Source of the DNA: Kalaharituber pfeilii
Taxonomy: Eukaryota; Ascomycota; Pezizomycetes; Pezizales; Pezizaceae
Assembly (NCBI GenBank): GCA_015179045.1
Contig: WHUZ01000170.1
Coordinates: forward strand, 1 to 54,788
Reading direction: 5' to 3'
DNA length: 54,788 bases
This document shows, one piece after another, positions 32,380-41,668 of this stretch; within the stretch, counting starts at the first letter, position 1, and every line of letters starts with the position of its first letter. The notes below the pieces were generated by a model. That model was not told the origin of the DNA. It did no database searches and saw nothing but the letters and a program-made list of their open reading frames with translations. A program made the position numbers and the translations under genes.

Positions 32380-32900
32380 TGGGGTGTGCATCGGGCTCCT
32401 CTCTCGGAACTTCTACTGGGACGGCTGGAAAGACCAAGTAGCCGATTATGTCGCCGGTTGTGCAGCCTGCTTGAAGGCCAAAGCCGACCGACATCTGAGG
32501 CAAACTAGACTTATGCCAATGCCTACTGGTACGAAGCCTTGGGAGGAGATAGCTATGGACTTTGTTGGAGAACTACCAAGGGCTTTAACGCTATTTCAGT
32601 TGTCACAAACCGGTTCACCGAAATGCAGCGCTGCACTATACACCGGTAAAAAACACTTTGACAACTCGAGACGTCGCCAACGCCTTCAATGACGTCCTCA
32701 GGCAATTTGGTCTACCCCGCCACATCACCTCTAAATGTGGACCACAATTCGCCTCAGCCCTTCGAAAAGACATTACAGAACTCCAACTCTGTACCACTTA
32801 CCACCCCCAGACCGACAGAGTCTCTGACGCACAACGTCTGGTATTGCAGAGAGTGTGTAATACAGACTCCCAAACAGTATCTCGACATCTTCCATGACCG
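32380..32900 (+). pseudogene. Gypsy-A integrase, catalytic residues altered
   Basis: The zinc-binding end (YVAGCAACLKAKADRH), then PWEEIAMDFVGELP with the first catalytic Asp. After a frameshift come LRQFGLPRHITSKCGPQFAS and YHPQTDRVSDAQ. Where chromoviruses have SDRGPQF and a Glu after YHPQTD, this copy has SKCGPQF and no Glu at the expected spot. So, besides the frameshift, two of the three D,D,E residues look replaced. Confidence 0.8.
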
Positions 32901-32904
32901 AACT

Positions 32905-33020
32905 ATGGCAGAGATGACGAGACTTGGGAAACGGTTGAGAATCTTCGTAGATCGTTGGAATCTGTCAGAGAGTTCCACGATCAACATCCGAGGAAGCCTT
33001 CGGGACCCTACGGTCCAATA
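32905..33020 (+). pseudogene. Gypsy-A chromodomain
   Basis: Encodes GRDDETWETVENLRRS, LESVREFHDQHPRKPSGPY in a frame different from the integrase core. ETWE..NL..S and FH..HP.KPSG are typical of the chromodomain at the pol end of chromoviruses and match the gypsy-B remnant at 17690-17870. Confidence 0.75.
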
Positions 33021-33352
33021 AAGCATTGATGGCTCATGGGACAGAGCATCTCGCACAAATGGGAATTCTGTGCGGCCATGCTACTCGGATGGTTCGTTGA
33101 CGTGAGTACCTTTTCCTTACGGAGACTTTTTCCCACTGGGTTTTGTCTTCGGGAAGGTTTTTAACGGCTCACTGATGATGAGTGAAAGACACACCAGTCT
33201 CACCATCGGCCACGGGCAACTGCGGTTCAGCTCGTGTGTTACCTCGCGTATAAGGTACGCCGATAGCCAAAGTATGAGACCCACAATCCCAATTAGTTCG
33301 GTTTTCTGTTGGTGATTGTTACTCGGGACGAGTACCCTAAACGGGGGGGTAA

Positions 33353-34091
33353 TGTTACGGCTAAGGTGGAAACTTGCCTACCACTGTGGCAAGGGGCAAG
33401 GGTTCCACTATTAATTAGCTGCCACGGCTAAAGGTGAAGACTTACCCGCCAAGGGGAAAACGCTGACCCTGCAATCGAACATAAGACCAATGCTGATTGA
33501 CCGGACTGATCACCCGTTAGGCTTGGCTGTTGATTCTCGCATCGTTTAGATAGGGCAGTACTACGGAAGGGTGTGTCATCCGGAATGCAGCTTGATGCAT
33601 ACACTCGAGTTACGGAAGCTTTATTAATATACGCACATGCATTAGTACATTCGTTATCTTTGTCCCGTACTATTTTTGCATGTTTTCGTTACGTATGCCT
33701 ATTACCACGGGTATTGGCATTGATAAGGAATCGCCGCGTTGCCAGCCAATTATTCATTTGTTGACCCCTCATGTATGGCTGCGCTGAAGTCTATATAAGC
33801 GCCGGCTGGCGATAGCATAGTTAGAAGAATCAAGACACAAGCGGTGTCCTAAGTTTCTCTATAACTCTGAACCTATCGTTCCCTCAATACGCCCGTGAAT
33901 CGCCCCGCTCCGCTGCGTGCTCCCCGCCGAGTAGCTGCCCTTCCGGTCCGCCGTATACACCTCCGTAGCCATTCCGACCCACCGTATTCACACTTCCGGG
34001 ACGACGCCGGCACCGCCGTTTTCCCCACCGTAGCCGTAACATCCGGTCCCTTCCAGCGCCCACCGGAGCCGAGCACCTCACGCCCGTAACA
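33353..34091 (+). repeat. Gypsy-A 3' LTR
   Basis: Same length as the 5' LTR, and I found no difference while reading the two side by side. Preceded by the purine tract at 33339-33352 and followed by GGGAT. Confidence 0.92.
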
Positions 34092-34698
34092 GGGATGTTC
34101 ATCAATAAGAACTAGTTCTATACCTCAAGTAAGAGAGGGTAGGTGACTCAATCTAGATTCTAGTACTAACTGAAAAAGATAGAAAAATTGAATGGCAATA
34201 AGAATAGGTAGAAGTGTAACTTCGAAAGAAAGAATCTAAGCTATTTAAGACTAGTTGTATTACTATCGAGGAAGACAACTCTGTGGGAATGATTAATGGA
34301 AAGCTAATTACATATGTCATAATAGAGAAGAACTTGAAAATAGTTGTGGAAAATCTAAGAAAGAGCTAGATGGATAATAAGCAGTTTTTCAATACCAAAT
34401 GTAAGGAGAGAGTATAGAACCTACAAATCAAGTACATAGTTTTCATACATAATAGCCAGCTTGATAAGCAGTGGTCCAGAAAGCTTGATAATAGGTAGAT
34501 GGGGCCCTACATTATCAGGTCAATAAAGTATGATAGGAGGATCTACCTTCTCATAGAGCTAGATAGTACGTCTATAGATTCTGTGATCTCTAGAGACCAA
34601 ATCAAGAAGTTCTTTCCATGCAGAGGAGTGGATAAGACTGAAAATGATAACTCTAAGGTGTCGGATATAGAGGAGGACTAAAGAGCAAGAGGGGGGGA
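34092..34698 (+). pseudogene. Gypsy-E: end of gag joined to integrase C-terminus
   Basis: After the post-knuckle motif GIVFINKN, sequence jumps to an integrase tail: SQLDKQWSRKLDNRWMGPYI, RRIYLLIELDSTSIDSVISR and DQIKKFFPCRGVDK, stop at 34679-34681. Protease, RT, RNase H and most of integrase are missing, so this is an internally deleted gypsy-E. A purine tract AGAGCAAGAGGGGGGGAT (34682-34699) precedes the LTR. Confidence 0.7.
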
Positions 34699-34699
34699 T

Positions 34700-35260
34700 T
34701 GTGAAGTTGTAATATTAAGATATTGAGGTATACATAAGTTTGTAGGTACAGGTTTCACTTGTATTATATATTCACTTAGTTTCGCTTGAGTTTAGTTGAG
34801 TTCAATTGTTTCTTTATTTACTTATTTCATTGATAATCTGCTGCTTTTCTTTATTACGAGGGGTCTGCTTTTTTCAAATGGGAGTGAAAAATGATATTAA
34901 AATTAGCAGATTTGGTCTATTTCCTTACATTTCTTACTTCTATTGATCTTCTATTAGTTTCTTATATTTTTGGAAAGTTATTGTTAGAGTATTATTTTAT
35001 TTAGTCATTTTGATATTATTGAAAGAGGTAGTAATGAGATCTTTTTACTATTGTTTTTGCTCTTTTTGATTTTTGCTATTTTTGTCTATTTTGCTTGTTC
35101 TTTTTTGCTTTTTCTACTATATTACTATAATGTCTAAGGTCTTACTATAGTGTACCTTATCTTTGGTTATTTCTTTGGTTATTGAAGTTAAGGTTGAAAG
35201 GAAAGAAAAGTCAAAGTTGCAATTAGGCTACTCTATAGGTAGGGAAGTCGGATGTGGTTA
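34700..35260 (+). repeat. Gypsy-E 3' LTR, end uncertain
   Basis: Starts TGTGAAGTTGTAATATTAAG right after the purine tract. AT-rich and decayed. The right boundary is not defined; a second repeat begins at 35261. The 5' LTR is not seen. Confidence 0.5.
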
Positions 35261-35504
35261 TGATAATGAAATAGGTTAATGCAAGCTTAGCATGAATAAG
35301 ATAGCACATGGAGATAAGAGCAGCATATGAGGCAATATCATATATATAGATTTTCTGTACTCTAGTATATACAATCAACAACCTTCTTCTTTTCTCTTCT
35401 TTTCATACTTATACTTATATTTAGTCATATATTTGTTCTACTAGTTCTTACTGCTTCAGTCTATTATAAAGTAGTAGTTGATACTATTTGTCTATCTTAT
35501 ATTA
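35261..35504 (+). repeat. Dispersed AT-rich repeat, copy 2
   Basis: Aligns with 23493-23726. It has one 10-bp extra stretch (a CTTCTTTT repeat) and retains more G and C. A LINE tail begins at 35507. Confidence 0.55.
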
Positions 35505-36017
35505 CTTATTTTTTTTTTTTAACATTATTACTTACATGCTGCCTTGTAAACTATAGTGAAGGTTTAGAAATATAAATAATAATCAATAAAAAAATAAGTA
35601 ACAGATAAGGAGATAAAGTGAAAATATGACTAGTTACTCTGCTACCTAGTCTATTACTTCTGCTAATATTCTCTATACTCCCCTATATACTTACTTATAA
35701 TTTCTATAATTTAATATAATAGTAATCTATTATATAGCTAACTAAATAATTTCCATAGTCTCCTATTCCTCTATATAGTCATTTATATATAAATAATAGT
35801 ACTTTTTTTTGTTTTTTATATAATTACTTATATGCTATAGTATAAGCTATAATGAGGTATTTATTAAAGAAAGAAAATTAACTATTACTACATACATATA
35901 GTACTCATAATACTCAGATATAATATAAGTAGAATATATATACTAGTCAATATAGCCTATTTTCTCTATCTATCTGATTTATATTAAGTACTTCTCAACT
36001 ATTTCTTACCTAACCTA
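35505..36017 (-). other. AT-rich stretch with two decayed LINE tails
   Basis: LINE tails on the minus strand: 35508-35570 (CTTACATGCTGCCTTGTAAA) and 35803-35865 (CTTATATGCTATAGTATAAG). Remaining sequence is AT-rich with no gene. Confidence 0.55.
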
Positions 36018-36630
36018 TATTATGGGCATGAGGGGCTCGGCTCTGGTAGGCATTAAGCGATATAAGATGTTATAGCTATAAGGAAGTAAATACAGTAGGT
36101 TGGAGTTACCATGGAGATTTAGATATAGTAGTACTAGAATGGCCATAAAGGTATCTATATGGTAGACTAGAAGGATAACTATTCTGTATAGGGTATACGA
36201 TAAAGCAGAGTAAGTCACAGACATATTGAGAGAATGACAGGTTTAGAGTTTATAAAAAAACTTAAGATACTACTAGTATTTTAATTCTTTTAACTATGCT
36301 ATTGCTAGCCAGTACTTATATAGACTTCAGCTCAGCCATATATAAGAAGTCAATAAATAAAACATTGGCTAGCAATATAGTAATTTCTTATCAATGCCAA
36401 TACTTATAGTAATAAGTATACATAATGAAAATATACAAAAATAGTATGAGATAAACATAATGAATATACTAATATATACATATATATAAATAAAGCTTCC
36501 ATAACTTAAGTGTATACATTAAGCTATATTCTGAATAACACATCCTTCCATAATACTATCCTATCTAAATGACATGAGAATTAATAACCAAACCTAACAG
36601 GTGATTAGTCCGATTAATCATTATTAGTCT
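36018..36630 (-). repeat. Decayed partial gypsy-A LTR
   Basis: A minus-strand LTR-A from its end (TATTATGGGCATGAGG for TGTTACGGGCGTGAGG) to about position 120 of the LTR, where it meets the subtelomeric block at TAGTCTACATAGCC. Strong C-to-T and G-to-A decay against the pristine copy at 28181. Confidence 0.8.
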
Positions 36631-37382
36631 ACATAGCCAAAGGGTAGGGTTAGGCAGTGAAAGTTGGGCTTTTTCATGGCCCGGTAAGACATACAACTTC
36701 GTATCCCCGCCGCAACACGCAATTTTGCTCCGATTATCTTCAAACCAGCCTCAAATGAAAGCCCTACGTCTCCTCTATATTTCTATATAAAAAGATAATA
36801 CATTTCGTACTCTAAATCTTGCTGTATTTATAGTGAAAGATGGCGAGTTTTGAGTAAATTTTCGCACTAGTAGGCTATCCCTGTCATATCCTTGCCATGC
36901 TATAGCTTGGTAGCAACGGCCAAAAAACTCCATAGAAAATAGACTCAGTAGTTTTCAGAATGGTCTATACCAAAAAGACATGACTTTTCGTCAACAACCT
37001 ATCCCAATTCAGATGACTTTTCGTCGACAGCCCATACAAATTTTTACCCTAACGTTACACACCACTGTACTTCTCATCACAAACCTCCGGCAACTACAAC
37101 TACCCTAACTACCTTGTTAAGTAATAATCCCAATTAGCAATACACATTTTCAACACATTTAACGTGCCGAAAATGACCCATTTTCTCATATGTGAAGCGG
37201 TCATTTCCAACGAATTCAATATGCTAAAAAGAACCTATTTTCCACATCTGCAAAGAGCCTATGTGTAGCGTAGTTAACATGTGTAAAATGACCCATTTTC
37301 TCTATGCGCGACGAGACTATTTAACATGCGTAAAATGGTCTATTTTCCACATACGCCATGAGAGCTTTTGTAATGTATTTGC

Positions 37383-37597
37383 TGTTATGGATTTACTGCA
37401 ACTGTAGGGCGGGCGGTTGGTGGATGTGCGCACAGTATACGCATATGCGACGGAGGCGATATGCGACAGCCGGGCGCCGGCATCGCAGTTATAAAATGTG
37501 CTATATGAGCCACGCAGAGGCATGGCGAGTATCACTGGTTAAGTGTCTTTTTGGCCTGGCGGATGGTAACTCTCTGCGTTTACTATCATCCGTTACA
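37383..37597 (+). mobile_element. Solo LTR of TRIM-D (diverged)
   Basis: TGTTATGG..CCGTTACA, 215 bp, flanked by TTTGC on both sides (37378-37382 and 37598-37602). The same insertion with the same TSD is in block copy 2 (52054-52268), so it predates the block duplication. Confidence 0.88.
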
Positions 37598-37973
37598 TTT
37601 GCCATGTGCAAAATGGTTTATTTTATACATGTACGAGGAGCCCATTTAATGTGTACAAAATGACCTATTTTCTACATACGCGACGAGGACATTTTCGACG
37701 TATTTACTATGCACAAGATGGTCTCTTTTCCACATGCGCGGCGAGGGCATTTCCAACGTATTTACTATGTGCAAAACGGTCTGTTTTCCATATGTGCGGC
37801 GAGAGCATTTCCAACAGTCTGTTTTCCACATGCGCGGCGAGGGCATTTCCAACGTATTTACTATGTACAAAACGGACTATTTTCCACAAGCGCGGCGAGG
37901 GCATTTCCAACTATGTGCAAAACGGTCTGTTTTCCACATGCACGGTGAGGGCATTTCCAACGTATTTACTATG

Positions 37974-38456
37974 TAGTGAGCAGTACGAGCCGAGCCAGCT
38001 CGAGCCAGCTCGAGCCCGAGCTCGCGCGAGCTAGCTCGAGCTCGACTGATCTTGAGCTCGAGCCGGCTCGAGCTGGCCTGGCATGAGCTCGAGCTGGCTC
38101 GAGCTCAAACGAGCCAAGATCATGCTTTTGTTTTTCTTGACAGCTCGCTAAAATGCTTAGCCGGTGCAAGGTTTCATAAACTGTAAATACCTAATATAAT
38201 AATAATTAGAGACTTGGAGCTCATTCTGACCTACTAACAACTTCGAAATGCACAATTTAGCTGATAGTAGTGAGAAAGATGAGAATTTAGCTTAGTTTAG
38301 TTTAGTTTGTCAATATTATATATATAATCAATCCTGTTGAGCTAGCTCGAGCTCATGACACGCCAGCTCAAGCCAGCTCGAGCCGAGCTCACCTACTCAC
38401 GAGCTGGCTCGAGCTCACCCTCCAGCTCGGCTCGAGCTAGCTCGTGCCGCTCACTA
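37974..38456. mobile_element. hAT-type MITE, 483 bp, with empty site in the paralogue
   Basis: Starts TAGTGAGCAGTACGAGC, ends GCTCGTGCCGCTCACTA. The 8-bp duplication is TTACTATG (37966-37973) and TTACTATA (38457-38464). The equivalent site in block copy 2 near 52615-52625 is unfilled. Both sides carry dense GAGCTCGAGC repeats. No coding capacity; mobilised presumably by the hAT family at 206-2990. Confidence 0.92.
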
Positions 38457-38959
38457 TTACTATATGCAAAACGGTCTACTTTCCACATGCACGGCGAGGG
38501 CATTTCCGACGTATTTACTATGTGCAAAACGGTCTACTTTCTACAAGCGCGGTGAAGGCATTTCTAATGTATTTACTATATGCAAAATGGTCTGTTTTTC
38601 ACATACGCTGCGAGGGCATTTCAGACATACTTACTATGGTCAAAACAGTCTACTTTCTACATGCACGGTGAGGGCATTTCCAATGTATTTACTATGCACA
38701 AAATGGTTTATTTTCCAAAATGGTCTATGATGAGGGCATTTGTGACGTATTTACCATCTCTATTTTCAACATGCGCGACGAGGGCATTTGCGACGTATTT
38801 GCCACGCATGCTATTTTACCTACCCTTGGCAAACTGGGGCCGACTTCTTACCTGACATCATACAGGTGCGGTAAGCCAATTCTTTAGCTAGGTGGAAATC
38901 ACATTGCGGCCCTTGTATCATGGGTAAGGGTATCAAAAATGCCTTTGTAGCACATGTAT

Positions 38960-39019
38960 TTTTTTTTTTTTTTTTTTTTTTCACGTGGCCCCGTTTATAG
39001 CTGTTCGCCATGGCAGGGC
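38960..39019 (-). mobile_element. Micro-insertion with a different tail (60 bp)
   Basis: T run of about 22 followed by CACGTGGCCCCGTTTATAGC and about 18 nt more. TSD is TAGCACATGTAT (38948-38959 and 39020-39031). Block copy 2 has the uninserted site at 53108-53119. The non-T part does not match the main LINE tail closely, so a second LINE or SINE family is implied. Confidence 0.88.
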
Positions 39020-39372
39020 TAGCACATGTATGGAATAGACCACTTTGTATGTATTCAATACGTCGAAAATTGGCTCCTCGCGAATGTAGAAACATCAGGA
39101 AAAAGGGAGTTTGCACCCTCAGTGCCATGAGCGCGAGGGCGCTGGGGCGCTGGGGCACTGCTATTGCACTGCGAAAGTGTGCTGCCATGCGGTACTTCCC
39201 ATACTAAACATGCATCTCATCATGCCGAGTGGCATAGGTGCTACTTCATCAGCAAAAAAGAGGTTGCATCAGCAGCGTCACGACACACGATGCATTTCTG
39301 GCTTCCTGACTCTCTGGCTTGGCACGCCTATCGTATCATAAAAGGTAGTTTACGCCCTCAGCGCCCACAAGG

Positions 39373-39900
39373 CAAGTAATCCTGCTGCCCGCGTCGCGAC
39401 GTGCTCAACGTGCTCAAAATGTCCCCATTGCACCCACAACGCAAGTAATCCTGCTGCTAGCACCGCAACGTACTTAACGTGCTCAAAATGTCCTCCATTG
39501 TGTCCATAATACAAGTAATCCTGCCACTGGTGTTGTGACATGCTCAACGTGCTCAAAATGTCCTCCATTGCACCTGCAACGCAAGTAATCCTGCCGCCGG
39601 CATCGGAACGTGCTCAACGTGCTCAATATGAGCAATGTGCCCAATATGTTTTACATTTCATGTACATGCTCAACATACTCGACATGCTTAATGTGCCCAA
39701 TGTATTCTACATCTCATGTGCGCACACTCACTATGCTTAATATACTCAATGTACCTTCATCTCATAAGCGCACTCAACGTGCTCAAATGCTTAATGTGCT
39801 CAACATGCTTAACATGCTCAACATGCTCCATGTATTCTACAATTCCAAGTCTCATACGTGCGCCCAATATACCCAATGGTATGAAGATAGTCAATTAACT
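39373..39900 (+). repeat. 60-bp tandem repeat and degenerate 12-bp continuation
   Basis: 39373-39620 holds four units of AACGCAAGTAATCCTGC plus CAACGTGCTCAAAATGTCC. 39600-39850 continues as short CAACATGCTCAA-like repeats. No gene. Confidence 0.75.
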
Positions 39901-40370
39901 CAATTTGGTAATATCGCAGGATGTCTGAACTGCCCTGGTTAGTACATTATGGAATTGAGATTAAGTTTATGGTGTTGAATGGGACGGAGCCAGATACGTA
40001 CTGGGCTCTCTCTTGGGTTACTGAATTGAGTGCTGGTGAGGTCGCTTGGGCTCCCCTTGGGTCTCGTATAGGTTGCTAAATTCGGAGCTGATTCTACAGA
40101 GCGAGGGGTTAGAGGGTCGCCCATACCAAATTTCAGTCGCAGGTCAGGTGTATGCCAGGGGTATTTTCTTTCAAACTTTGGCATGCGGCATGAATTAAAC
40201 TCAAGTTGGCCGCTTTTTTTCTATGCTAGCATGGGCATATCTGATGCTAGCCACAAATGGGTTTTTTTTTTTTGCGACGCCGGCCAAAAGTGCTTTGACG
40301 CTGGCCTAAATGAAAATCACTAGGATACACATCACACATATTTTACTTTTTATCACATTGTGGCTGTTGC
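39901..40370. other. Unassigned sequence
   Basis: A weak direct repeat around CTTGGGTTACTGAATT and CTTGGGTCTCGTATAGG. No ORF with recognisable motifs and no transposon ends. Confidence 0.4.
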
Positions 40371-41080
40371 TTTATGCCCGTGCATATTTTGCCCACACGA
40401 AATATGCTGAAACTGGCTCATCGCGAGTGCTTGTAAAGTTCGTTGAAAATAGACTCCTCGTGCCTATAGAAAACAGCCCATTTCGTATATGTCAAATACG
40501 TCTGAAAATTGCTTTCTCGCACTTGAGTTGAATGGGCCAGTTTGCGCATATTAAATACGTTGAAAATTAGCCTCTTGCGCACGTAGAAAATAGCCTATTT
40601 TGCGCATGCTAAATGCGTTGAAAATGCCCTCATTGCACATGTGTAGAATAGGCAAGTTAAATATGTCAAAAGTTACCTCCTCGCGCATGTAGAAAATAGA
40701 CCATTTTGCACATGCTATATGCATCAAAAATGCCCTCATCACACATGTGTGGAATTGGGCGTTTTACGCATGTTAAATACATTGAAAATTCACTCCTCGT
40801 ACATGTAGGAAATAGGCCATTTTCTATAGCTCAAATATGTCCGAAAATTGGCATGGCGTTTATGTATGAAATAGGCTATTTTCTGCATGTTCATGAAGCC
40901 TAGAGTATTTGGTTAGTATAGTAGTACTAGCACACCCATTCTTTACTGCCAAGCATACGAAAATATGCTAGTTTCTGCCAAATACCGCATAGCGCATAAT
41001 ATGCATTATCCCCTGTCCAAATACTTATTTTTCTGTCTAGTAAAATAGGGCATTTTGTGCACATTAAGTGGGTTAACCTG
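40371..41080. repeat. Diverged subtelomeric satellite
   Basis: About 12 units, 55-60 bp, of GAAAATAGACCATTTTGCAC then ATGCTAAATGCGT then AAAATGCCCTC. Related to the 58-bp satellite of the duplicated block but more diverged. No gene. Confidence 0.7.
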
Positions 41081-41089
41081 GTGCTGAGT

Positions 41090-41668
41090 TATACGTGAAC
41101 TGAGTCTCTCATCTCCGTACTCCGTAGAAAACAACGCCGCAGCCCCATCACGATAGCAGCCTTCTATTCCGGCGAAACACACCTTGCAAACCCGCAAACA
41201 CGCAGCATCTTGCCTTCACAGCATCCCCCTTTCGCAGCAACTGCCTTCCCCTCCTAGCTCTCAGCAGCTCCTCAGGTACGCCACGCAATACCCCCCTCAC
41301 AGTCTCCCCCCCGCAGCAAGAGCATTTCACTCAAACTTTTTTACAGAACTCCTTGTCGCGCACTGGATTTACGCGCACTGAATTTACGCGTGGTGAGTTC
41401 ACGCGCCGCAGAAGAACTCATACGCCGCAGAACTCGCGCCGATTTTACGCATGCTGAATTCCTGAGGTGTACTCACGCCTAACTTACCTACTGGCCGACT
41501 TGCCAGCCTAACACCTTCACATTTTCACTTGCTTGTTGCTTCTTCACTTCTCTTTTCACTTTTTGCTAGACTATTCACTGTGTAAAACATTCTGTGCGTA
41601 GTGCCTGAATTTTTACAAAGTTAGCACCTTAATTATTTGTGCGCAACGCCTAATAATGTTGGTGGAAG
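41090..41668 (+). promoter_or_regulatory. Upstream region of the dioxygenase-like gene
   Basis: Not repetitive. C/T-rich stretches (41200-41330 and 41510-41580), common in fungal promoters and 5' leaders. CTCAGGTACGCC at 41273 could be a leader-intron donor. Repeated ACGCGC/TTTACGCG words lie at 41355-41450. No TATA box is certain. An ATG at 41656 is one base out of phase with the coding frame. Confidence 0.4.

Larger units (their letters stand above)
28181..34091 (+). mobile_element. Gypsy-A: Ty3/gypsy chromovirus, young but defective
   Basis: A 5,911-bp element with 739-bp LTRs at 28181-28919 and 33353-34091 and a perfect 5-bp duplication GGGAT (28176-28180 and 34092-34096). By eye the LTRs are identical, while gag-pol is broken by frameshifts and small deletions. 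Order: gag, RT, RNase H, integrase, chromodomain, purine tract AAACGGGGGGGTAA (about 33339-33352). No TGG-type tRNA primer site follows the 5' LTR, so self-priming or an unusual primer is possible. It sits in heavily decayed gypsy-E yet shows no decay itself. Confidence 0.93.
36630..39372 (+). repeat. Subtelomeric block, copy 1
   Basis: A direct repeat of 51297-53524, from TAGTCTACATAGCCAAAGGG to GCGCCCACAAGGCAAGTAAT. The interior is a 58-bp satellite (TATTTACTATGTGCAAAACG plus GTCTGTTTTCCACATGCGCG) at 37130-37382, 37598-37973 and 38465-38830. The copies differ by insertions unique to this one (MITE 37974-38456, micro-insertion 38960-39019). Many ORFs with CKTVCFPHARRGHF-like peptides are satellite artefacts. 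Confidence 0.88.

Noticed and set aside
37606..38855. Many ORFs with CKTVCFPHARRGHF-type repeats
   Set aside because: The 58-bp satellite is read in rotating frames; the peptides differ between frames and copies.
39373..39850. CRISPR-like regular spacing of repeats
   Set aside because: Units are diverged tandem satellites without unique spacers, and the genome is eukaryotic.
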